Below are positions 1-6,230 of a stretch of DNA of 11,971 bases, piece by piece. The stretch spans positions 1 to 11,971 of the forward strand of contig NZ_JAVWFO010000054.1 in NCBI RefSeq assembly GCF_036641015.1, given 5' to 3'. The translations under genes were made by a program, and so were the position numbers. This DNA comes from Anaerorhabdus sp036641015 (lineage in GTDB: Bacteria > Bacillota_I > Bacilli_A > Erysipelotrichales > Erysipelotrichaceae). How positions within the stretch are numbered: the stretch's first letter is position 1; each line of letters opens with the position of its first letter. The notes under the pieces are model-generated. The model searched no databases. It had not been told where the DNA came from and was given only the letters and a program-made list of their open reading frames with translations.

Positions 1-33
1 ATAAAAAAAGCATAAAATCGATTGATTTTATGC
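1..33 (-). terminator. Rho-independent terminator of ssrA
   Basis: Read on the minus strand, a perfect 10-bp stem (GCATAAAATC pairing with GATTTTATGC, positions 33-24 and 19-10) closes a 4-nt loop. It is followed at once by seven T residues at 9-3. It lies 12 nt beyond the CCA end of the tmRNA, where such a terminator is expected. Confidence 0.9.
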
Positions 34-45
34 ACATTTTTAAAT

Positions 46-393
46 TGGTGGAGCTGAGGGGAGTCGAACCCCTGTCCAAGAGTAGTCCCACATTTGAACG
101 TCTACAGTTTATCTCGCTATCAGTAAGACAATCAAGTGGAGCGAGCCAACAAAGATTGAATTTGCTTGTAAGTATTGTCGGGATCCACCACCAAGCAAGG
201 CTTCACCTTATTCATTATGAATACGCTAATTTAAAACTAATGACAATTTTAAGCTAGGGATGCTGCGCCAGTATTTAGGCAATTAAGCAGCAAATGATAA
301 TCTGTTATTTCCAGTTATTTTTGTTTGGTGATTAGGTCACCACTCCACTGCAGTTCAAATCAAACTTAAACCTGTCGAAACCATGACAACCCC
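46..393 (-). ncRNA. ssrA: transfer-messenger RNA (tmRNA, 10Sa RNA)
   Basis: tmRNA, with SmpB, rescues ribosomes stalled on broken mRNAs by acting first as tRNA-Ala and then as a short mRNA that adds a degradation tag. Both tRNA-like ends are visible on the minus strand. The 5' end GGGGTTG (393-387) pairs with CAGCTCC just before the encoded ACCA (49-46). The 5' domain has the conserved TGGTTTCGACAGG block, and the 3' arm has the T-loop GTTCGACTCCCCT. Between them are a resume frame ending in codons for Ala-Ala and a stop, then several hairpin-rich stretches that fit the pseudoknot region. The length of 348 nt is normal for the one-piece form. CCA is encoded, as usual in Bacillota. The gene is divergent from the lemA-like gene and has its own promoter and terminator. 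Confidence 0.97.
283..312 (-). other. tmRNA proteolysis-tag reading frame, (A)GNNRLSFAA
   Basis: Inside ssrA, the minus-strand frame starting at 312 reads GNNRLSFAA and stops at TAA (285-283). The bases just before it, AAAAATAACT, match what I recall of the Bacillus subtilis tmRNA before its GKTNSFNQNVALAA tag, which sets the resume point here. The charged alanine of tmRNA would precede the Gly. The terminal Ala-Ala is the usual ClpXP degron end. The tag is shorter than that of Bacillus. The resume codon is inferred by analogy, not proven. Confidence 0.8.
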
Positions 394-410
394 TTAATTG
401 GAGCACACAT

Positions 411-439
411 ACTATATCATATTTGATAGTCAAAAACAA
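411..439 (-). promoter_or_regulatory. probable ssrA promoter
   Basis: On the minus strand there is a -10 TATAGT (416-411) and, 17 bp upstream, a weak -35 TTGTTT (439-434). A start about 7 nt past the -10 would leave a short 5' leader of about 14 nt for RNase P to remove before the mature GGGG end at 393. A TTGACT lies nearby but at the wrong spacing. The -10 is good; the -35 is poor. Confidence 0.5.
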
Positions 440-500
440 TAATTGTGATAGGTAGGGCAGATAATAAAAAATAACATTTAATAGTATTGAATATGAGATG

Positions 501-509
501 TGATATAAT
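501..509 (+). promoter_or_regulatory. extended -10 promoter of the lemA-like gene
   Basis: TGATATAAT is a perfect extended -10 element (TG-n-TATAAT). No convincing -35 sits 16-18 bp upstream, as is usual for extended -10 promoters. A transcript starting near 516 would have a leader of about 22 nt containing the ribosome binding site AAAGGAGAG (521-529) before the ATG at 538. Confidence 0.6.
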
Positions 510-537
510 GATGTGGTATAAAAGGAGAGTGTAAATT

Positions 538-1089
538 ATGGCATGGATTATTGTAATTGTAATTATTGCGTTAATTGTTGTTTGGTTAATATCTTCATAT
601 AACTCTTTTGTTACTTGGAGAAACAAAGTTGAAGAAGCTTTTGCGACAATGGATGTTTATCTAAAGAAACGTTATGACATGATTCCTAACTTAGTAGAAA
701 CAGTTAAGGGCTATGCAAAGCATGAAAGTGAAACATTAGAAGCAGTTATTAGCGCTAGAAATCAAGCTGTTAATGCTTCATCAATAGATGAAAAGATTGC
801 GGCTGAAAAAGGATTCGCTGGAGTATTGGGACGTTTATTTGCATTAACAGAAAGTTATCCTGATTTAAAAGCTAATCAAAATTTTATTGAGTTACAAACT
901 CAAATTAAACAAATGGAAGACGAAATTGCTAGTTCTAGAAAATATTACAACGGAGTTGTAAAAACATTTAATACAAAACTTGAAATGTTCCCTGGTAATT
1001 TAATTGCGGGTATGTTTGGTTTCCACAAAGAACCAATGTTTGAGGTTAGTAACGAAACAGAACGCGAAAACGTTAAAGTTCAATTCTAA
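538..1089 (+). CDS. lemA: LemA family membrane protein
   Basis: This 183-residue protein is a member of the LemA family, small membrane-anchored proteins of unsettled function that are widespread in bacteria. Residues 2-20 are one strongly hydrophobic helix (MAWIIVIVIIALIVVWLI), followed by the family's typical start, YNSFVTWRNKVEEAFATMDV. The family block KKRYDMIPNLVETVKGYAKHE at about 43-63 is also present, as is a long helical body and the ending NVKVQF. The length is normal. The start is fixed by AAAGGAGAG 8-9 nt upstream, and no better upstream start exists. A DUF2207 protein follows 40 nt downstream; LemA proteins often neighbour membrane proteins with Gly-rich tails (TPM or DUF2207 families), so the two probably act together at the envelope. 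The family call is certain; the role is unknown. The symbol follows the family name. Confidence 0.93.
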   Translation: MAWIIVIVIIALIVVWLISSYNSFVTWRNKVEEAFATMDVYLKKRYDMIPNLVETVKGYAKHESETLEAVISARNQAVNASSIDEKIAAEKGFAGVLGRLFALTESYPDLKANQNFIELQTQIKQMEDEIASSRKYYNGVVKTFNTKLEMFPGNLIAGMFGFHKEPMFEVSNETERENVKVQF

Positions 1090-1111
1090 AATATCGCGCA
1101 AGCGATATTTT
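1088..1111 (+). other. intercistronic hairpin with GCAA tetraloop
   Basis: AAAATATCGC (1088-1097) pairs perfectly with GCGATATTTT (1102-1111) around GCAA, a GNRA tetraloop. The stem begins in the lemA stop codon and ends about 10 nt before the ribosome binding site GGAGG (1121-1125) of the next gene. The T run after it is short (TTTTGCTTATT), so it may be a partial terminator or attenuator, or an mRNA-stabilising element that sets the ratio of the two proteins. Confidence 0.6.
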
Positions 1112-1129
1112 GCTTATTAGGGAGGTACT

Positions 1130-3043
1130 ATGAATAAATTTAAAAAATTATTAGTATTAATGGCATCAATAGTATTCTTCTTGTCATTCAGTATGCCAGT
1201 AATGGCTAAAGAGGGTTTTGATATAGAGCAATACGATGTCCAAATTGAAGTTAAAGAGGATGGAACATACTATATTACTGAAACATTAGATGTTCATTTC
1301 GATGAGTATCTACATGGTATCTATATTCAAACACCTTCATATTATGAAGATGTGAGTTGGGTTATTGATGGTAAAGAAATTCTAAAAGATTATAACTTTC
1401 CAATTGACCATGTAGAAGTGTTATCAAACCATGATTCTGAGATAGATTATCAAGACAAAGGAGTGGTCACACGATTAGGAAGTTCTGATTATTATGCAAA
1501 CGAATATGAAACTTATAAAATTTCATATCGCGTCCATTCAAAGGATTTAGATCTTGGTGGTATTCAAAGTTTTTATCAAAATATTATTTCCGATAGATGG
1601 GATACAAATATTAATCATGTAACCTTTAAGATTGTAATGCCAAAACCATTTGATTTAAACCAACTGTATTTTTATACTGATGGACAAGATGTAAGTGATG
1701 CACTTATGTATCAAGTTAATGGGAATGTAATAGAAGGTAGTTTCAATGATGTAATTTCACAAGGAAGAGGAATTACAATTAAACTAGATTTGCCTGAAGG
1801 GTATTTTGTATATCCAACATTTCAAACACCTATCTTTTTAATCTTTGGATGTAGTATAGCGTTATTACTTGGTGTAATATATTTATTCTTTAAATATGGT
1901 AAAGATAGTGAAGTAGTTAAAACAGTTGAGTTTACAGCTCCTAAGGGAATTAGTAGTGCTGGTGTTGGATATATCATTGATGGAGTTGTTGATAATCAAG
2001 ATGTTACATCGCTTATCTTTAGTTGGGCTAATAAAGGTTTTATAACTTTACGAGAAGATAAAGATGACTTAGAATTTACAAAAGTTAAAGACTTAGATGA
2101 TGAATCTCACTATTATGAAAAAACATTATTTAATGGAATATTTAAGAGTGGGGATGTTGTTACTACTAGTCAAATATCAACAGAAATATATCAAGATTTT
2201 ATGAATACTAAAAAAAGTATAAATGATTATTACAATACGAAAAAGAGAAAAATTTATTATGATAATTCATTTGTAATTAGATTTTTAGTAGGATTATTAG
2301 CAGGGATGCCGCTTGGTGCATATTTGGCAGTAGCAATCTATTCATATAGTTATAGTATTATTGGTTCGCTAATAAGCATGTTAGTTGTTGTCGTTTTAAT
2401 TACAATAGGGTGTACACTTCAAAATCTAGGTGTTCAACGTTGGCAATCATCAGGACCTTCAAAATATGGATTAATTATTGGCGGATTCTTACTTGTATTT
2501 ATGGCGGGTTTAATTTCATTTGGAATCTATGCTTTACTTGGTTTAGGGTTCACGTTCTTGTATTTAATAAGTTTAGTTATTACTATAGCGATTTGTATAA
2601 TTTCTAATTTTATGTTAAAACGTACTCCTTTAGGGGTTAAACTTTATGGTCAAATACTAGGGTTAAAAGAATTCATAATGGTAGCTGAAAAAGATCGCTT
2701 AGATATGTTAGTTAGAGAAGATCCACAATACTTCTTTAATATACTACCTTATGCATATGCTTTAGGATTAAGTGATGTGTGGAGTGAGCATTTTAAAGAT
2801 TTAGAAATTCCTGCACCTACATGGTATACAGGTAGCTCTTATTATCCATATATGCATTATGGAATGATTCATTCTATGACTACCCATATGGCAGCTGTAC
2901 AACATCCAATACCTCCAGTTAGTGCTGGTACTGGTCGTGGTGGCGACATTGGTGGAGGAGGATTCGGCGGATCTGATGGTGGATTTGGCGGAGGTGGCTT
3001 CTCTGGCGGTGGATTTGGTGGTTCATCTGGTGGTGGATGGTAA
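1130..3043 (+). CDS. DUF2207 domain membrane protein with Gly-rich C-terminal tail
   Basis: This 637-residue membrane protein belongs to the DUF2207 family, whose function is unknown. A signal peptide is seen at 1-26 (KKLLVLMASIVFFLSF, then MPVMA before the probable cut). Residues 27-233 form a mostly beta extracytoplasmic domain of the DUF2207 type (DIEQYDVQIEVKEDGTYYIT). A membrane helix at about 234-254 leads to a loop of about 125 residues, inferred cytoplasmic. Four more helices lie at about 383-405, 408-428, 447-470 and 472-492. The conserved segment near 503-556 (LYGQILGLKEFI, then YAYALGL) is typical of the family. Residues 571-593 are rich in His, Met and Tyr, and 602-637 is nearly all Gly, Phe and Ser, ending in GGGW. 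The ATG has GGAGG 4 nt upstream. It probably shares a transcript with the LemA-like gene and is followed by a terminator. Confidence 0.9.
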   Translation: MNKFKKLLVLMASIVFFLSFSMPVMAKEGFDIEQYDVQIEVKEDGTYYITETLDVHFDEYLHGIYIQTPSYYEDVSWVIDGKEILKDYNFPIDHVEVLSNHDSEIDYQDKGVVTRLGSSDYYANEYETYKISYRVHSKDLDLGGIQSFYQNIISDRWDTNINHVTFKIVMPKPFDLNQLYFYTDGQDVSDALMYQVNGNVIEGSFNDVISQGRGITIKLDLPEGYFVYPTFQTPIFLIFGCSIALLLGVIYLFFKYGKDSEVVKTVEFTAPKGISSAGVGYIIDGVVDNQDVTSLIFSWANKGFITLREDKDDLEFTKVKDLDDESHYYEKTLFNGIFKSGDVVTTSQISTEIYQDFMNTKKSINDYYNTKKRKIYYDNSFVIRFLVGLLAGMPLGAYLAVAIYSYSYSIIGSLISMLVVVVLITIGCTLQNLGVQRWQSSGPSKYGLIIGGFLLVFMAGLISFGIYALLGLGFTFLYLISLVITIAICIISNFMLKRTPLGVKLYGQILGLKEFIMVAEKDRLDMLVREDPQYFFNILPYAYALGLSDVWSEHFKDLEIPAPTWYTGSSYYPYMHYGMIHSMTTHMAAVQHPIPPVSAGTGRGGDIGGGGFGGSDGGFGGGGFSGGGFGGSSGGGW

Positions 3044-3048
3044 ACAAA

Positions 3049-3081
3049 AAAAGTTGCGATACAATTTGTATCACAACTTTT
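3049..3081. terminator. bidirectional terminator between the DUF2207 gene and the HU gene
   Basis: AAAAGTTG (3049-3056) pairs with CAACTTTT (3074-3081). After one C/A mismatch, GATACA (3058-3063) pairs with TGTATC (3067-3072) around a 3-nt loop. T-rich DNA follows on the plus strand (TTTTCTTATT). On the minus strand the run is stronger, with eight T residues from A3052-A3045. It lies between the stop codons of two convergent genes and can serve both. Confidence 0.88.
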
Positions 3082-3090
3082 CTTATTAAA

Positions 3091-3375
3091 TTATTTAACT
3101 AGATCTTTAAGAGTTTTAGATGCTTTGAATGCTGGTACTTTACAAGCTTTGATTTTAATTTTTTCTTTTGTTAGTGGATTGATTCCTGCACGAGCAGCTC
3201 TTTTCTTAACAGTGAATTTACCGAAACCGTTGATATCAACTGTTCCACCTTTTTTCATTGTTTTAGCCATTGAATCAAAAATGAAGTTAACGGCTGTTGT
3301 TGCATCTTTCTTTGTTAGTCCAAGTTCTGCTGCTAATTCTTCAGCGTAGATCTTTTTTGTTTTTACATCTGCCAT
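3091..3375 (-). CDS. hup: HU family DNA-binding protein
   Basis: HU is a small, abundant nucleoid protein that binds DNA as a dimer without strong sequence preference and bends it. The 94-residue product fits the family's usual 90-95. An N-terminal helical part (KIYAEELAAELGLTKKDATTAVNFIFDSM) is followed by the core VDINGFGKFTVKKRAARAGINP, in which the R-x-G-x-N-P signature marks the tip of the DNA-binding arm. The ending VPAFKASKTLKDLV is typical. The start has GGAGG (3392-3388) 12 nt upstream, a rather long spacing. It is a single-gene unit, convergent with the DUF2207 gene and divergent from hflX. HU rather than IHF is inferred from its solitary occurrence in a Gram-positive-like genome. 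Confidence 0.95.
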   Translation of the reverse strand: MADVKTKKIYAEELAAELGLTKKDATTAVNFIFDSMAKTMKKGGTVDINGFGKFTVKKRAARAGINPLTKEKIKIKACKVPAFKASKTLKDLVK

Positions 3376-3400
3376 AATTTAGTATATCCTCCATAAATTA

Positions 3401-3409
3401 ATTCTATCA
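3401..3409 (-). promoter_or_regulatory. probable extended -10 promoter of the HU gene
   Basis: On the minus strand TGATAGAAT (3409-3401) is an extended -10 element matching TG-n-TATAAT at all but one position. No good -35 is found at the right spacing; the nearest is TTGCTT at about 19 bp. Transcription would start near 3394, giving a very short leader before GGAGG (3392-3388). That short leader is a reason for some doubt. Confidence 0.4.
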
Positions 3410-3524
3410 CAATTCTAGAAAAATAAAGCAAGAAAATACAAAAAAACACTTGTTTTATGGTAATATTTGACCTTTTTGTAATAATTAAGAAATAGTAAAT
3501 GTAGTTTTTAAAATTACTTAGTAG

Positions 3525-3530
3525 TATACT
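3525..3530 (+). promoter_or_regulatory. probable -10 element for hflX
   Basis: TATACT is a good -10 hexamer 24 nt before the hflX start codon. Transcription would begin near 3537, just before the ribosome binding site AGGAGG (3543-3548). There is no clear -35 at 16-18 bp. A TTGACC at 3467-3472 is too far away to pair with it. Confidence 0.4.
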
Positions 3531-3554
3531 AAAAAAGTTGACAGGAGGCTGAGT

Positions 3555-4808
3555 GTGGAAAAAGTAATTTTAGTAGGTATAAACACCATAAAATATAAGA
3601 ATACATTCAACGATGCTTTAAATGAGTGTATCGGGTTAGCTGAGGCTTGTGATTATGAGGTTGTTTTAACTATGTCACAAAATATGGAATATGCCGATAG
3701 GCACACTTGTGTTGGTAGTGGTAAATTGGTTGAAATCGCTGAACAATGTGAAATTTTAGAAGCCGATAAAGTCTTGTTTTTAAATCATTTATCAGCATCA
3801 CAAATAAGTAATATTAATGAGGCTTGTGGAGTAGATGTTATTGATAGAACAGGATTAATTTTAGAGATATTTGCTAAAAGAGCTAAAACAAAAGAAGCTC
3901 AAATTCAAGTGGAAATGGCACGCTTAAAATATGAATTGCCTCGATTAGTAATGCAAGATACATCTAATGATCAACAACGTGGTGGCTCTGGTGTTAAAAA
4001 CAAAGGTAAGGGAGAAACTAAGCTTGAATTAAATCGTCGAGATATCGAGAGAAGAATAAGTCAATTAAAGAAAGAATTGGTCTCACTTGAAATTCAAACA
4101 CAGATTCAAAAACAACAACGTTTAAAATCGAATTTACCAATGGTTGCGTTAGTAGGATATACTAATGCAGGAAAATCTTCATTAATGAATAGAATATTGC
4201 AAAAGAATACAAAAGATGAAGAAAAACTAGTGATGGAAAAAGATATGTTATTTGCGACACTTGATACAAGTGTACGCAATGTTAAATTTAATAGTAAAAA
4301 AGATTTTCTTTTGTTTGATACTGTTGGATTTGTATCAGATTTACCATCAGAATTAATAGAAGCTTTTAAGAGTACATTATCAGCTGCTAAAGAGGCATCT
4401 GTTTTACTGCACGTTATTGATTGTTCAAATGAACAATATGAAATGCAAGTAGATGCAACCAATGACACTCTAAGAAGAATAGATGCCAATGAAATACCTG
4501 TAATAAAAGTGTATAATAAGATGGATTGTGTTTCTGTTAAAGATAAAACAGATGGCATTTATGTATCATGTAAAACAGGTGAAGGGATTATTGAATTACT
4601 AGATCAAATAGAAACACTATTGTATCCAAAGGATATAACGATCGAATGTTTAATACCTTATAGTGATTTAGCAATCATACAATATTTAAAACAAAACAGT
4701 ACAGTAGAGTTTATTAAAGATGGAGAGGTAGGTAAGCATATAAGTGTTACCTGCTCAAATGAGATTGTAAGTAAGATTATGAAATATCAAATTAGGGGAG
4801 AAAAATGA
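3555..4808 (+). CDS. hflX: ribosome-associated GTPase HflX
   Basis: HflX is a GTPase that binds the large ribosomal subunit and splits stalled or idle ribosomes, notably under heat stress or antibiotic attack. The 417-residue product has the full family layout. Residues 1-155 are the HflX N-terminal domain (VGSGKLVEI at 53-61, DRTGLILEIFAKRA at 97-110, and the Gly/Lys-rich loop near 142-153). A coiled-coil helix runs at about 160-190. The G domain follows: P-loop GYTNAGKS at 201-208, Thr in ATLDTS near 235, DTVG at 255-258, NKMD at 321-324 and SCKTGEG near 338-344. A C-terminal domain of about 60 residues closes it. The start is GTG with AGGAGG 6 nt upstream. Its stop codon overlaps the next gene, so the two are probably translationally coupled. 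Confidence 0.96.
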   Translation: MEKVILVGINTIKYKNTFNDALNECIGLAEACDYEVVLTMSQNMEYADRHTCVGSGKLVEIAEQCEILEADKVLFLNHLSASQISNINEACGVDVIDRTGLILEIFAKRAKTKEAQIQVEMARLKYELPRLVMQDTSNDQQRGGSGVKNKGKGETKLELNRRDIERRISQLKKELVSLEIQTQIQKQQRLKSNLPMVALVGYTNAGKSSLMNRILQKNTKDEEKLVMEKDMLFATLDTSVRNVKFNSKKDFLLFDTVGFVSDLPSELIEAFKSTLSAAKEASVLLHVIDCSNEQYEMQVDATNDTLRRIDANEIPVIKVYNKMDCVSVKDKTDGIYVSCKTGEGIIELLDQIETLLYPKDITIECLIPYSDLAIIQYLKQNSTVEFIKDGEVGKHISVTCSNEIVSKIMKYQIRGEK

Positions 4809-5302
4809 TGAATAAAAATATAAAAGAAATAACACTAACAGGATTAGCTACTGCATTAGTGTTTGTAACAACTATGTACATTAAAGTTCCTAACAATTTA
4901 GGTGGTTATTTTAATTTAGGTGATTCAATGTTGATGTTATTTAGCTCAGTATTAAATCCATTTTATGCATTTGTAGTTGGTGGTATTGGAAGTGCATTAG
5001 CTGATGTTATAGGTGGGTATGCACAATATGCTATTCCAACATTAATAATTAAAGGAATTGAAGCAGTATTTGTATCAATATTATTTATGAAATTTGGTAA
5101 TAAAATAAAATGGGTTGCTTATGTTGGCGCAACAATTATCATGGTTTCAGGTTATTTCTTAGCAGAGTGGGTTATGTATGCAGATGCACTAGTTTCATTG
5201 TCTGCAGTACCAGCAAATGTGATTCAAGGGATTGCAGGTGCAATCATAGCATTAGTGTTACTTAAAAAAGTATCACAATTAACTGAAAATTACAGAAAGT
5301 AA
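4808..5302 (+). CDS. ECF transporter S component (substrate-binding membrane subunit)
   Basis: The S component of an energy-coupling factor transporter captures a vitamin or similar micronutrient in the membrane and relies on a shared T/ATPase module for energy. The product has 164 residues, a usual size, with about five to six hydrophobic segments. Family-like blocks are FNLGDSMLML near 36-45, GGIGSALADVIGGYAQY near 58-74, PTLIIKGIEA near 77-86 and VPANVIQGIAG near 134-144. No EcfA or EcfT gene is next to it, as in the group II arrangement where the energising genes lie elsewhere. The substrate cannot be told from sequence; a riboflavin or DUF1393-type relative is my best guess. Two ATGs are in tandem at 4805 and 4808. 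GGGGAG (4795-4800) is 7 nt from the second and only 4 nt from the first, so the second is chosen. It overlaps the hflX stop by one base. Confidence 0.82.
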   Translation: MNKNIKEITLTGLATALVFVTTMYIKVPNNLGGYFNLGDSMLMLFSSVLNPFYAFVVGGIGSALADVIGGYAQYAIPTLIIKGIEAVFVSILFMKFGNKIKWVAYVGATIIMVSGYFLAEWVMYADALVSLSAVPANVIQGIAGAIIALVLLKKVSQLTENYRK

Positions 5303-5333
5303 ACTATTGCGAATTTGTAAGATGTAAATTATA

Positions 5334-5353
5334 TGGATATGGTATAATATCCA
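5334..5353 (+). promoter_or_regulatory. extended -10 promoter of uppP within an inverted repeat
   Basis: TGGTATAAT (5340-5348) is a perfect extended -10 element with no good -35. It is embedded in an inverted repeat, TGGATAT (5334-5340), 6 nt, ATATCCA (5347-5353), whose left arm ends on the TG and whose right arm takes up the last two bases of the -10. A third copy of TGGATAT is at 5366-5372, abutting the start codon. The promoter call is fair; the idea that the repeat is an operator is inference. Confidence 0.55.
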
Positions 5354-5372
5354 AGTATGATGAGGTGGATAT

Positions 5373-6212
5373 ATGTTCATATTTGAAATTATAAAGGCAA
5401 TTATATTAGGTATCGTTCAAGGTATTACAGAATGGTTACCAATTAGTAGTACTGGACACATGATTTTAGTTAATGATTTCTTACCAATGCAAGTGTATGC
5501 AGATGTAGTGATGAATAAAGAATTTGTAGACATGTTTATGGTAGTTATTCAATTAGGTAGTATTTTAGCAGTACTTCTATTATATTTTTCTAAATTAAAT
5601 CCATTTAGCAAAAATAAAAAGAATCCTAATCATTTTAAAGATACAATGAACTTATGGATTAAGGTTGCAATTGCAGCAGTTCCAGCAGCGATTATTGGTT
5701 TACTTTTTGATGATATGATTGATTCAGTTTTATATAACTCAGTGGTAGTAGCTATTACGTTGATCGTTTATGGATTTGCGTTTTTGTGGATTGAATCTAG
5801 AAAAAAACATGCTAAGATTACAAATTTATCACAACTTGATTATAAAACGGCAGCTTTAATAGGAGTATTTCAAATATTAGCGCTAGTTCCAGGGACTTCT
5901 CGTAGTGGATCTACTATTCTTGGAGCTGTATTACTTGGATGTGCTAGACCAGTTGCGGCAGAGTTTTCATTCTTTTTAGCAATTCCAATGATGTTTGGTG
6001 CAAGCTTATTAAAACTGATTAAGTTAAAAATGGCTTTAGATTTTACTGGTATTGTAATCTTATTAGTAGGAATGGTCACAGCGTTTATTGTATCAATTAT
6101 TGCAATTAAAACATTTATGTCATATATTCGTAAACATGACTTTAAAGTATTTGGTTACTATCGAATTATTTTAGGAGTCATTGTCTTATTGTACTTTGCG
6201 TTTTTAAGATAG
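5373..6212 (+). CDS. uppP: undecaprenyl-diphosphatase UppP (BacA family)
   Basis: UppP removes one phosphate from undecaprenyl diphosphate at the membrane, returning the lipid carrier for peptidoglycan and other wall polymers. Higher dosage commonly gives bacitracin tolerance. The 279-residue, multi-helix product has both family signatures. The N-terminal one is GIVQGITEWLPISSTGH at about 13-29, with the Q/E-x3-E pair Q16 and E20 and the Ser-Ser-Thr-Gly-His loop. The second is LVPGTSRSGS at 171-180, with the catalytic-loop Arg at 177. The length is normal. The start is preceded by AGGTG (5363-5367) 5 nt upstream. It has its own promoter 70 nt after the ECF S gene and is followed 18 nt later by the CcdA-thioredoxin fusion, so these two are probably cotranscribed. 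Confidence 0.97.
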   Translation: MFIFEIIKAIILGIVQGITEWLPISSTGHMILVNDFLPMQVYADVVMNKEFVDMFMVVIQLGSILAVLLLYFSKLNPFSKNKKNPNHFKDTMNLWIKVAIAAVPAAIIGLLFDDMIDSVLYNSVVVAITLIVYGFAFLWIESRKKHAKITNLSQLDYKTAALIGVFQILALVPGTSRSGSTILGAVLLGCARPVAAEFSFFLAIPMMFGASLLKLIKLKMALDFTGIVILLVGMVTAFIVSIIAIKTFMSYIRKHDFKVFGYYRIILGVIVLLYFAFLR

Positions 6213-6230
6213 TAGTTAGGAGAAAATTTA

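Noticed and set aside
30..257. Open frame of 75 codons on the plus strand
   Set aside because: It lies antisense inside ssrA, has no ribosome binding site, and its content is explained by the tmRNA.
417..626. Open frame of 69 codons on the minus strand over the lemA start
   Set aside because: It overlaps the lemA promoter and start on the opposite strand and has a product of low complexity; it is a shadow of AT-rich DNA.
2935..3040. Repeat-like DNA rich in GGTGGA and GGCGGA, considered as a tandem or CRISPR-like repeat
   Set aside because: Units are irregular, in frame, and explained by the Gly-rich tail of the DUF2207 protein. There are no constant repeats with unique spacers.
4106..4558. 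Long open frame of 150 codons antisense to hflX
   Set aside because: It runs through the conserved GTPase motifs of hflX on the other strand, with no start signal; a shadow frame.
4790..4810. Riboswitch before the ECF S component to reveal its substrate
   Set aside because: The gene overlaps the end of hflX, leaving no leader, and no riboswitch-like fold is seen at the hflX leader, which is only about 18 nt.
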